DNA of 64,000 bases from Stereocaulon alpinum (Eukaryota > Ascomycota > Lecanoromycetes > Lecanorales > Stereocaulaceae), in contig JAEUBA010000040.1 in NCBI GenBank assembly GCA_018257865.1, positions 186,001 to 250,000 of the forward strand. Direction: 5' to 3'. The notes below the pieces were generated by a model. It was given only the letters and a program-made list of their open reading frames with translations. It searched no databases and was not told the DNA's origin. The position numbers and the translations under genes were made by a program. How positions within the stretch are numbered: the stretch's first letter is position 1; the number at the start of each line of letters is the position of its first letter. Below, piece by piece: positions 34,264 through 44,604 of the stretch.

Positions 34264-35552
34264 ATGTCTACCCTCACTATGGCTACAACTCGTCAGCCCT
34301 TTGCTTCCTTGAGCGGAACTAGGCTTCGGAACTTGACCAACTCGAAGAATAAGCAGAATGGTAGGTTATATATACGCGATTGCTAGAACTATTCAATATC
34401 TAGCTGTGGGGGATCGCTTTGCTTATACATTGAGTAGCTATGCCCGCTACAATTACTGGTCCACTGAAGCGTCATGCCCCCAATGACTTCAACGACATCG
34501 ACACAGAAAACATCGACCCACTAATGTTCTCATCACCTTCCAAGAAGTCTCGAACCTTTGACTTCGAGTTGACCAAGTCCGACAAGACACCCCTATTCAA
34601 CTTGACCCCACTCAAGACACCTGCTCAATACATTGAGCGTCCGCAAGTTGCCGGTCAGAAGCGTAAAGCAGAAGACACGAACACTCCTAGTAGTGCCAAT
34701 GGCATGCAGAAGCACCAACGCGTCGCTCCCTCATCAGCTCCTGCTCCTGCTCCTGCTCCTGCTGGCCGCTCCCCTAAGAGTAAGAAAACCGGCATCCTAT
34801 CTCGTCGTCGTATGACATCCAGCCCCTTTACGCGCGTCAATCCTCCTCCCTTCTCACTTGGACAGTCGCAAACTCCATTCTCTATCGATGCTGCCCTTGC
34901 CGGCACTGTTCCTACCCATACGTCCAAGTCTACGCCTCGCAATGGATGGCACTTCGATATATACGAAGATACACCCGACGAAGAGATGGCCAATTCCATA
35001 CAGCACTCTACCTGCATCCTTGACATCTCCGATGATGAGAGTGCATCACACAAAGGAGACAAGGATAACAAGGAGAATATCCCACCTGTTGATGGTCCTG
35101 CTTCAATGGGCTACTCGCCACAGATCACTGCCACTCGTCGAGACATGATGACTGACGAGCCTCGTTCACCACTCGGAGATCTCGATGCACAAGAATTCTA
35201 TGCCGCAGGCTGCAACGCCTCGTCTGTGATAATTGTTCCTGCCGACGAATCAGCTGATTGTGGCAATGAGAAGGCCACTTCTTACCCTATCGTCGAAGAG
35301 CCATCCACATCCTCCTACTCTCACGCCAATGCCGTCACTGAAGGTCGTGAAGGTTGGAAAGACCTAGTTGCACAATTAGCCGCGGATGTCGCTACCGCTA
35401 ATGCCCAGCCTAACTCACTCACGTCACAAGAGATATTGGAAGGAGAGGCTGCCGCAATCCAGATCTGGGAGAGTGAGAGCGCCAAGGGCGACGATGAAGT
35501 CACTCAAGATACTGCTACGGACGAACTCAACTATGAGTCTCTGCTGGCTTGA
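34264..35552 (+). CDS. Disordered nuclear-type protein with KEN-box motif
   Basis: Exons 34264-34360 and 34438-35552 join in phase 1 over a 77-bp intron (GTAGGT, GAGTAG), giving 403 residues. It is mostly disordered: basic/Pro-rich segments (SSPSKKSRTFDFEL, an Ala-Pro run, RSPKSKKTGILSRRRM) alternate with acidic ones. A KEN box (NKENIPP) and a second ENIDPL motif resemble APC/C-Cdh1 degrons, and SP/TP sites resemble CDK sites (RSPLGDL, KTPAQ). This suggests a cell-cycle-controlled nuclear protein. I recognise no named orthologue, so that is inference from short motifs. Confidence 0.7.
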
Positions 35553-37340
35553 AACTCCACCACACCACCATCTATCCCCTAACCTCGACGAGACGCCTGC
35601 CGCTTGCAGTTGTTTGAATATCCTTCATGCACGTTACCTCATGCTCCAGCCAGATGCGATACTTGAACTAGCCCCTCAAGGAAAGCTTACTCATGCAATT
35701 TGTAACCTGCTTATGCAACTTGCTGTCGATATAGCGACTGCTTTCCGCTGGAATTCTCTACCTCTACATGCTCTTCTTCAAACACTCATGTGGAGCTGGC
35801 CACCTCGACATGACCAACTCATCGTCCCACACAATCACCGCCATAATGGCTTCTCAACACTTTATATTACAAGACCCTAAACAACACGGCTACGTGCTCT
35901 CCATTAGACTGACTACGGTGTATGTCATGGATCTGAGCTCAGGCCTTGCATGGTTGTTCTCAATGATCGAACGCGTCTGCAAAGCTTCTGGTATTGACTG
36001 ACTACGGTCTATGTCTACTAGTACGCTTAGCTCCCTGCTGATCTCATTGTTAACAATCAATTGGGGTTTCTGTTGAGTGTGTAGTCCCTTGAGTATGTAC
36101 AAGAACGAGGAGGGGTTACCATTTGGGACACGACTGAGGTTCAATTTGCAGTACCCTTGTATGTTTTACCTTATGTTATCGATTTGGTACAGTACACCGG
36201 GCTTGTTCGGCTAAGGAGTATGAGATGGAGTTGTTGGATCTCTTGCTTATTGTGCTCATAAGTGCACTTTGATGTATTTAGATCTTGCCGTTTCGGAAAT
36301 TGGAGTGTTTGCATATAAAGAAACTCAATCACCGACACTATTTCTATATATAACGACTAACTGCTAATCTTCCATTCTAGCTCTGAATCCGAACAATCGC
36401 AGACCACGTCTATCCATTGACTTGACCTCACTAAGCCTACCTTAGCAGAGCAATCCACAAGCTACAAGCCCATAAATCTTGAATCGTCTGCATACCAATG
36501 GATCACATGTCTAAATATACCAGCATTCTGAAACACTTGGCACAGAGTACCCCACGAGGAAGTGATTCACGTCTCGACCAACACGTCCATGAATACGAAT
36601 GAGACATACCGGCTCGGTAAAAATAGAAAGGTCGCGCAACTTCGACACGTTACGTGCAATCTCTGCCTCCCATCTTCCAGCTCCCTGCCCTCGCCAACAA
36701 GTGTTCTATCCAATTCACTTTAAATCATCAGCCATACGGACCGAAGTCCTAGCTGCGCCGGCAAGGTTTCGATATGATCCAGTTGGCGCTCAGAAGGGAA
36801 TATCTTGATTTGAGGTAAGGTAGTTTGTGATTTGCGTGCTTTCACATAGGACGTGTGTTGTTGAGGAGGATTTTATCATTCTTATCAAGTCTCAACATGC
36901 TTCTCTCCACTCGGAACGAGGGGCAGCGCTCTGACACATCCCAGATAGGACAAGGTTGCTCGAGCTCTTTTCTTCACCTAAAGAAAGAAAAAGTTCATTC
37001 CAGATGGATAGCGAGCGAGGGAACGTGGAGGAAATGCGTATAAAGCTCGCCATTACAGCAGCGGTGCATCATAAAAGGCAAGTTTGTCGAATTCGAGAAA
37101 GACTAACAACGTCACGAAAGCGTGACTTGCTGCTAAGGGTGTCGAAGCCTGCTGCCTGGTGAGCTACTCAAAGCGCCAGAGAAGCTTGCTAAGCTTGGGC
37201 GAAGGATCAACTAGACTAATGCCTCGCCCCCTTCACCTGATCAGCTCTGTTGTTAAACCAGTACTTCCGGCTTTTAGGAGTGTGCTCAGCATGTTTCACC
37301 ATTGTCGTTAACATTACAAACGTTTGACAACCTAGGTACC
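35553..37340. other. Gene-poor stretch, 1.8 kb
   Basis: The first part is 3' flank of the gene ending at 35552. Short frames (35768-36001, 36599-36808, 36855-37162) have no supporting features. Confidence 0.4.
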
Positions 37341-38323
37341 ATGTATGCACGAATTGCCTTTATGCTATGGCACCTTCTTCTTATCATCGCCATGAGACCC
37401 CATCCTGGGAGCAAATAGCGTACAGATCCCTCTAGACGCAGGCCCACCTGAGTTCTCTATCTATACACGTCTTCCAGAAGAATCTGTCCAAATATGTCCA
37501 CTTCCTCAATGCAAGAGCTGTCCTACAGCCGAACAGATTCACGCACCAGGCATCGGGTTCAGCCTAGAGATGGGATATAGGTACGCTACCTTGCTTACCT
37601 TATTCATCGGTCCTTGAACTCCTCCAGCTAAATCTGAAATCTTAGAACAGCATCAATAAGACATCATAACGGCACTTATCAAGACATTGCTATGTTGCTA
37701 GAACTAACAACTACATCGATCTACTCCACCGCCTCGCATCTGAATCTCCAAGATTCCCTCGCTATGACCATTCGACGCACAGGGGGGACCTACTCTGGGC
37801 CAAAGAGCGCACCCAACGGCTCTGTTAAAAGACAACAGGTCATCCAGCAACGCCCACAACCGCCGTCTTAGCGGACATGATCTCCGAAGTAAAATCACGA
37901 GTTGAATCCGTCCAAGAGATGGCCGAAAAGTCACTGCCGCCGTCCTCAGCTCTCCCGACCAGGTACGCTAGACCTCAACCCCGAAGAAAATCACCGACGC
38001 TCTCGAACGCTTGGGCATCAGGAATCTAATAGCCGAGCCCGACACACTAGAAGACTTTTACGCATCCTCTGCAGCCTATGCTGGTTTCGAAATGGCGCTT
38101 TGCCATCTGTGAGCAAGAAGACAATCCAATCCAATCCCTCCCTCCACACGACTCTAACATCAATCCTTCTCGCCCGAAAAGTCTCAGTCTCTGCGCAACG
38201 ATCAAAAGTGCAAAGGAAAGCACAGTGAGCGCATCATTCGCTGAGCAAAACCTAGGTCTCGGTATTACCCCTGTCCTCGTCGACGGTGACGCACACTGGG
38301 ATACCATCTACAGTCTAGTCTAG
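37341..38323 (+). pseudogene. Decayed gene for a secreted-type fungal protein
   Basis: An ATG at 37341 opens a leader-like stretch (MYARIAFMLWHLLLIIAM) that hits a TAG at 37416. One frame over, a coding segment runs to 37580 (IYTRLPEESVQICPLPQC), with a plausible intron 37581-37645 and a phase 2 continuation (TASIRHHNGTYQDIAMLLEL). Later pieces lie in alternating frames: ADMISEVKSRVESVQEMAEK, KITDALERLGIRNLIAEP, YASSAAYAGFEMALCH and GITPVLVDGDAHWDTIYSLV. The order suggests one ancestral gene with several frameshifts and stops. It reminds me of uncharacterised fungal Hsp70/actin-like ATPase-fold proteins with leaders, but that identification is from memory and weak. Confidence 0.5.
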
Positions 38324-40359
38324 TCCAGTCCTTCCACTCACAGGCCTCATCCGCGCACAACCAGCGCTTAGTCCGAGAAGCGTTAACGGACTGGACTACC
38401 CCCGGCGCGCATCAGCCATCGATACTCTTATACGCGCGCGGCGGAGTCTGCGAAACTGTGCTGAGAGGGAGATGGGTAGGGAGAGTAGACGGGGTCGTTC
38501 TTCGATGGGTAGGGATCTCTACCGTTTAGGGGGATTATCCGAGGTTGGGGGCTCGCTAGGGAGGGAGAGGGTGCGGTGGCGGTGGCGGTGGCGGTGGCGG
38601 TGGGGTAGAGTGGGAGGGCAGAGGAGATAGTGTTTGAGCAGTAGGGAACGTTAACAACATAGGCGTTTAACTGAATACGTTCTACCTTACCCTCCCCCTA
38701 ACAAGTCTACACCACACCACACTACACTACACAAACCCCCTAGCCTCGCCACCAACACACTCCAACCTCAACACCGTATACCCAGAAAAACGACGGCTGA
38801 ACTAAGTACTACAACCGAAAATATAAAGACAAAGGCTGAACTAAGCACTAAGCACTAAGCACTAAACCGAGATACCTAGGTAGATAGATAGGCGTAATAG
38901 GCGGGTTATATATATACATAAGGTAACAGGAAGGAAATAGCGCAGAGAGAGTATACTCTCTACTCTCTACTCTGTACTCTGATTGAAATATTGGGAGGAA
39001 AGAGGGGGAGGAAGATGGGGGGGGTAAGAATGGTGGATAGGTAAAGGTGAGATAGGTGGGGGGACATATAAGAGAAGTGGGAGTAAGGGGTGCGAAAGAG
39101 GTGATGAAGTGGGTTAGGTGGGGTTTATGCAGTGCGCTTGATATTGTTGAGAGCAGTTTTGGTATGAGGGGTTGAGGGGGAGGTTTCTGGGTTGAGGGCT
39201 CGGGAATTGGAGGAAGTGGGGGTTGGGTTGGGGATTGGGGTGAGTGAGGGCAGGGCGGTGGTAGGGAGAGAGTGGGGAGTGAGGAGGGAAGGTTGTTTTG
39301 CGAGATTGGTAAGGAGGATGTGGAAAAAATGCGTCAATGTATATGTAGGGAGTTGAAGCTTCAAGTAGTAAGCAAGTGGAGTATGAGCTCGATTATGCCT
39401 TGGATTCGAGATGCGAGTATGCGAGTATCCATGCACGAATGAGAATTGATGCGTCCTTGTTGGTTATAAGGCGTGTTCTAGCAGTGATGACAAGACAAGA
39501 GACTCGTAGCCTGATCACGATAAGGATGGCGAGATATTCTCAGCGAGGTGCGTGATTCGGTCTTGGGTAAGCATATGCTGGGTGCACGACGAATGTGATT
39601 ACTGATATCAAGAGTAACGAAATTCTTCTCTCAAGATGAGAAACATGTACTGTGATTATCAAGCCTGTGACAGAGAAAGATGTCCTGACGTCTTGGAGCA
39701 CGGTTTCTCCTTTCAAGGATGTATCTGGAGTTCCTTTACCTTAAATTTGTATGTTGCTCGCCTTCACGAAGCACATTCAACTTCCCCAGCCGAAGAGCCG
39801 CAAGATTGCTACTAGCTGCTCCATATATTTTGGCATTGGGAGGCTTCTGGCTTTGATCTTTTGACAGCGGCATGGTCTTTGCGCTAGGGGAGCAACGCAG
39901 ATCCTCGATGAGCTGTTCCATATCGAACGTATTCAGACGGGCAAGTCTTCGCGCAGAGCAAAGACTCAGCTGCCAGATTGGCGTTTCGTCCCAATCGAGA
40001 AATCAGTGGAGTGGGTGGGAGAGGGCTGGGAAGACGAATGGCCTCCGTCGATCGTTGCGCAGAGCAGAACACCCCCAATTTCAACCAGTTCGTATCGAGT
40101 CGAGCTGTTCTCTAAACCCTTATCAGCTCCAATACTGTGCTGAGTGGCGTTCGGCCTTGGTCGCTTATGTAAAGGAGGGCTGTTAACTTTCACTGGTCTG
40201 ACACCGAGCTTCTCCACAATCTACGCTGACGGAATCCCCCAAATTAGCGCCCAGGAACAAGAGCGGTAGCGGAGGCAACATAATTCAGCCCAACTCTCCC
40301 ATTCACCAGAGCATGGATCCCCTTTACTCTGCTCATTTATCGTATCGTGTCTGGCAGGT
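38324..40359. other. Low-complexity, gene-poor stretch, 2 kb
   Basis: The plus str and is strongly purine/G-rich around 38450-39300 (GGTGGC repeats, GGGGG runs, CTCTACTCT repeats). The minus-strand frame at 39125-39436 is a Pro/Thr low-complexity by-product. No supported gene. Confidence 0.45.
38575..38604. repeat. 6-bp GGTGGC tandem repeat
   Basis: Four exact GGTGGC units plus a GGTGGG unit. Confidence 0.85.
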
Positions 40360-42042
40360 GTGGGAGACATCACCTCGAACAACGAGCACAACGAGCACAA
40401 CGAGCACAACGAGCGCTCATGGTTCTATCGAGTCAGACCATCACCCTTTTTCACCTTAGCCACGATCTGCTTAGCAGTTTTCAATGACGTATTCCTCTTT
40501 GAGGCTGTTTGCAGGCCCAATGTTCCCTCCTCAAAGGCCTCTAGCTGAGTTTGTGTCTTAGATCATACCAGTCTGACCATATGCAGTGCCAGACAGATTC
40601 CACATCCATCGAGACAAAGGTATGACTGTTGCCGAATCTGGAGACCTGCTCTTGGTGACTGATGTAAGCTTTGGTAGTGCAATTGTGGATTTCGATACTC
40701 CTATCATCGTACAACGGCGCCTTGCTACTGGGAGCGCGTAAGTAGCTTGTCCCACTTTCTACAACTTCAAAAGGATATTGATACTCTCCTCTCTCCTGTA
40801 GTCACATTTGGCTGGCTTGACTCAAGAGTTGCCTCCCACCGTAGTCTTCTCCTGTTCGGGCTTCTGATGCTACTATTTGCGACAGCGATGCTCGCTATTC
40901 CAGGCCAAATTGCTGTGGTAGCTGCAGGGAGGGTCTTGCAGGGCCTTTCAGCATCCGTTGTATGGACGAGCGGCCTCACTGTGCTCACTGAAACGTTCGG
41001 GCCGACCAATTTTGGTGAAGTGGCTGGATATGTGATGATGTCTGTTAGTATAAGTAACACAGTCGCTCCTTTGCTGGGTGGTTTGGTCTATTGGAGAGGT
41101 GGATATTTCGCAGTGTCAGTGATGACGCTGGCGGTGGTTTTGGTTGATGTTGTAATGAGATTGTTGATGGTTGATGCAAGAACAGAGAACGCTGAACCGA
41201 GGCCTGGTAATGGCCGTTGCAAGGACGGTTATAGTCGCGAGCCCAATGATGGTACAAACGACGGCGGATGTATTACCAGAGCCGAGGACCCTCCTCCAGA
41301 AATACGAGGCGAACACGAATCATTGATTCGAAGAGAGCGTCCAGAGAAAGGAAGAGATCATCAATCAGCCTCCACGATGCTGCTCCAGTCTACCCGAATA
41401 CTTGCCGATCTCTGGGGAATTTTCACCTGGGCGTGCGTGATGGTAAGCTTGGAGACGTTGCTCCCGCTTTTTGTCTCAAGGGTGTTCGGCTGGAACTCGA
41501 TGCAAGCAGGGTTGATATTCCTCTCCTGGATTATTCCAGGCTTCTTATCACCTCTCGCAGGCAAGTGTGCAGACAAGTTTGGACCGCGGTGGATCATCGT
41601 GGGAGCGTTCCTCTTCGCCATTCCGCCTCTAGTACTGTTGAGGCTCGTCACGAAGCAGGTTCTAGGCCATGAGGTATTGCTCTGTGGTTTGCTCGTCTTG
41701 ATAGGTACGTTGTCATCGGATGCTCTGGTCGCATCCGCGGAATGATTGATACATACGTTCTAAGGGTTGGCCCTTACCTTTATAAACACGCCTGTTATGG
41801 CAGATCTGGTCGTGGCTACGACCCAGCTGAAACAGGACCATCCAGAACTGTTTGGTGATTCAGACCCACTCGCTCAGGTATACGGGCTATTTATCTTCGC
41901 TTATTCTTCTGGAGCGCTGGTAGGTCCAGCAGTGGCGGGAGTGCTCAAGACGCACGCGGGGTGGGGGGCGGCTATGATAGCTTTGGCAGGTGCTTGTGGT
42001 GTTGCTTGCGTTCCGATCATTGCTGAGTCTAGAAGGCGTTGA
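40360..42042 (+). pseudogene. MFS transporter (DHA1-like), apparently inactivated
   Basis: Segments 40360-40506, 40562-40619, 40678-40737, 40802-41704 and 41765-42042 keep phase over four small introns and would give about 481 residues, normal for a 12-helix MFS drug:H+ antiporter. The order fits: RVRPSPFFTLATICLAVF (TM1), VQLWISILLSSYNGALLLGA (TM2), degenerate motif A (FGWLDSRVASHR), GRVLQGLSASVVW (TM4), VAPLLGG (TM5), a long polar loop, then TM7-12. Two defects show. A TGA at 40574-40576 interrupts the conserved stretch after TM1 (IIPV-stop-PYAVPDRFHI), and no acceptor I tried removes it. The N-terminal frame also lacks an ATG, starting only at a GTG. It could still be functional if the sequence has an error there. 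Confidence 0.6.
40381..40416 (+). repeat. 9-bp tandem repeat encoding Asn-Glu-His
   Basis: Three AACGAGCAC units and an AACGAGCGC unit, in frame in the N-terminus of the MFS reading frame. Confidence 0.85.
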
Positions 42043-42233
42043 TGACCACAGCGCTTGATAGATTGGAGCTGCTCGCCGGTTTTGATTAAGGTTGCATATG
42101 CGCGCTCGGTGGTAGTCGGTAGTTGCATCATGGAAGATAGATTGACAATATAGATTATCCTCTTGCTATCGCATCGATCTTGATTGCCATTCCGAGGTTC
42201 TCATCTTATGTGCTTGTCAATTATTTTCCCAGG

Positions 42234-43100
42234 ATGTCCATCCGGTCTACTCATGACTCTGTAGCATGGAGTAAGATTGGGGTTTCAGAAGTCTACAATG
42301 ACGTGGAGCGACTGACTGCACCATTAGCGACACAATTGCTAAAAAGGGTAGACGCTCTCAACAGTCTGAACAGCACCAGAGTGCGCGTTTTCGATAACGG
42401 CTGTGGTATTGGAGTAGTAACAAACCTCTTGAAGAAGATTGCTCCAGACGTGCACATTACCGCGACAGACGCCGCCTCTGGTATGATCGACACTGTCAAA
42501 AGTCGCATCAAGACCCAAGGATGGAAGCACGTCGAAGCCGCCGTTGTCGACTCGAGGGACTTGGCTGATATACCAGACAACGCCTTCTCGCACACGATTT
42601 CCACGTTCATGATCTGTCTGGCACCTGAACCCGATCGAATAGCTCAAGAGATGTACCGAGTGACAGCAACGCCCGGGATTCTGGGGCTGGCAGTATGGGC
42701 AGATCCTTGGTTTAGCTATACGTCAGATCCGTGGACGAAAGCTTGCAAGCAGCTAGACCCGAGATACGAAAGACCGACAGTTATGGATGATAGCTGGACG
42801 GACGCGGAGCAGGTCAAGTCAGGGTTGCAAAAGGTGGGATTCACAGACATTGTCTTGACAACGGAGAGAGGTGCTTGGGAATGGAACAATTCTGATGCTT
42901 TCATGAAGTATACGCTTGATGGTGGTAACCCAGGGTTACAGCCGCTAGTTGATGACTGGAAGGCTCTCGGTCGGAATGTCGACGAAGTGAGACCTCTTTG
43001 CAGAAAGATGGTTGAAGATCAATATGGGCAGCCGGATGGAACTGTCAAGGGTTATGTACCAGCTCATTTGGTGACAGCACGGAAACCAGACGGACATTAG
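42234..43100 (+). CDS. Class I SAM-dependent methyltransferase
   Basis: This single exon encodes 288 residues from the ATG at 42234 (MSIRSTHDSVAWSKIGVSEV). Motif I is VFDNGCGIGVVTNLL, followed by ITATDAASGMIDTVK (acidic ribose-binding region), then AAVVDSRDLADIPDNAFSHT and the post-motif strand ISTFMICLAPEPDRIAQEMY. These place it with Methyltransf_11/25-type small-molecule methyltransferases. The acceptor substrate is unknown. It lies 191 bp downstream of the MFS gene on the same strand, a pairing common in fungal secondary-metabolite loci, but no core synthase is present in the window. Confidence 0.85.
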   Translation: MSIRSTHDSVAWSKIGVSEVYNDVERLTAPLATQLLKRVDALNSLNSTRVRVFDNGCGIGVVTNLLKKIAPDVHITATDAASGMIDTVKSRIKTQGWKHVEAAVVDSRDLADIPDNAFSHTISTFMICLAPEPDRIAQEMYRVTATPGILGLAVWADPWFSYTSDPWTKACKQLDPRYERPTVMDDSWTDAEQVKSGLQKVGFTDIVLTTERGAWEWNNSDAFMKYTLDGGNPGLQPLVDDWKALGRNVDEVRPLCRKMVEDQYGQPDGTVKGYVPAHLVTARKPDGH

Positions 43101-44604
43101 GATGCTTGATCGTCGGCGGAGAATGAACTTTAGATTCAGGGTGCTGACCATCCTCATGTAGTGAACCATGCTCATTATCTTCTACATCCTTGTTCTCGTT
43201 GGACCATATATTGTTCTGACTGAGGTGACATAGTAGAATTGGTGAGGCACGGAGGATGTTCGATTCGGTGTGACCGATTGAAACGATAAGACTGATATCC
43301 TCTGCCTGTTAAGAGCCACGGACATACATTCATCCGTGACCTCGATAGATCAGAAACGTGTGCGACACTACTTGTTATATAAAGCAATACCTGTGCAAGC
43401 AGAAGCACAGCAATCCTAAGAATATTACAATTCTAAGCATCATTGAGCAAAGTGCAACAAAAGCAGTGAGCAGTGGCAGTGATAGGCACTCGGAGCTGCG
43501 ACGACATTATCGTTGGCATCCTCGATTGAGCCAGGCAGTGATGAGTAGACCTAAGCGCGCACAACCTCAATGCTGCTCAGCGAGATACTGACGCGCCGGC
43601 AAGTATAAGCTCAGCCAGGCTGGCCTCTTGCGCTCCACTCGATCTGCTGCCAATAATGGTCCCTGATTGAGATCGATGGAACACATCACATCATAGGCCG
43701 GATCACAATCAAAGTTCGATGGGAGTTGGAAACATGGCTTCAACCGCAAATGCCATTGGACTTGAGTACGTGAAGCCCTCCATACAGTTGCTTTCCAGAG
43801 ATGAGCGAGCATCGAGCCTACTTTCGGGGTTCAACTAGTGCAATGTCAGGTGGAAAGCAAGCCGATTGGTAGAATGATGGCTTGTCCCAAGGGTCCACAA
43901 GGTCTATAGGGATGTTCCCACCCAACGGAGCAGTGTTTCCGCCGCCTGACTCGTATACGTATCACCAAGAGTGCTTCCGAGAACCGGTGACAGAAAACGA
44001 CTCACAACGACAAGCGAGCAACAGCAGATAATTCCTATTACATAAACAGGATCAGTTAAACCACTCACTTGCATGCATCCCTGCCCACCAATGAGCTTTA
44101 CGACAACCTTCTGACCCGACGTGGCGGAATACGTCGTTCTTCCCCACATTAAGCCCAAAAATAGGGCTGGTTAGCGGGCTAGCGCCAAGAGGTGCGTCAC
44201 CCCTTTCCCCTAGTCCCACTTCGCAACCGTAAGACCCCCCGTAGCTTCTCGGGTACGGTAAACGAGCCAGTCGACCAGCAAAGTATCAGAATTTTCGCCA
44301 TCGTCAGGTCCACCTACTGCATCAGGCCACGATACTAACATTACTAACATTACTAACATCACTAACAACCCACTTGCCGACCACTGGGCGGATCCTTCGG
44401 GAAACAATACGAGCAATGTCGAAAACGCAGGCACGATGCTAGAAGCATGTATGCGTAAGCTAGCAACTGCTACATGGAAATAAATTATAATCCTTTCTTT
44501 CGTACCTCTTCCTTTTCCATTCTCACACCTACGTCTCTTACCTACTGTATCATTTCTTGTTTCTATACTATTAACGAGCAAGGCCACATTCGTTTGTAGC
44601 AGCC
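43101..44604. other. Gene-poor stretch, 1.5 kb, two doubtful minus-strand ORFs
   Basis: Minus-strand frames at 43812-43567 (81 codons) and 44158-43904 (84 codons, with a hydrophobic VYVIGIICCCSLVVV stretch) have plausible composition but no family match and no convincing splice link. The right part is the promoter and 5' leader of the GH17 gene and contains a 9-bp repeat. Confidence 0.35.
44334..44369. repeat. 9-bp tandem repeat, four units
   Basis: ACTAACATT, ACTAACATT, ACTAACATC, ACTAACAAC, about 240 bp upstream of the GH17 start. Confidence 0.85.

Noticed and set aside
39125..39436. 103-codon Pro/Thr/Leu-rich minus-strand ORF
   Set aside because: By-product of the purine-rich low-complexity plus strand.
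40381..40416. Short regular repeats as a possible CRISPR array
   Set aside because: Units are 9 bp without spacers, in frame in a eukaryotic gene; the 11-bp array at 9155 also lacks spacers.
43567..44158. Two minus-strand ORFs as one gene upstream of the GH17 gene
   Set aside because: No acceptable in-phase splice junction and no family resemblance; reported only as doubtful.
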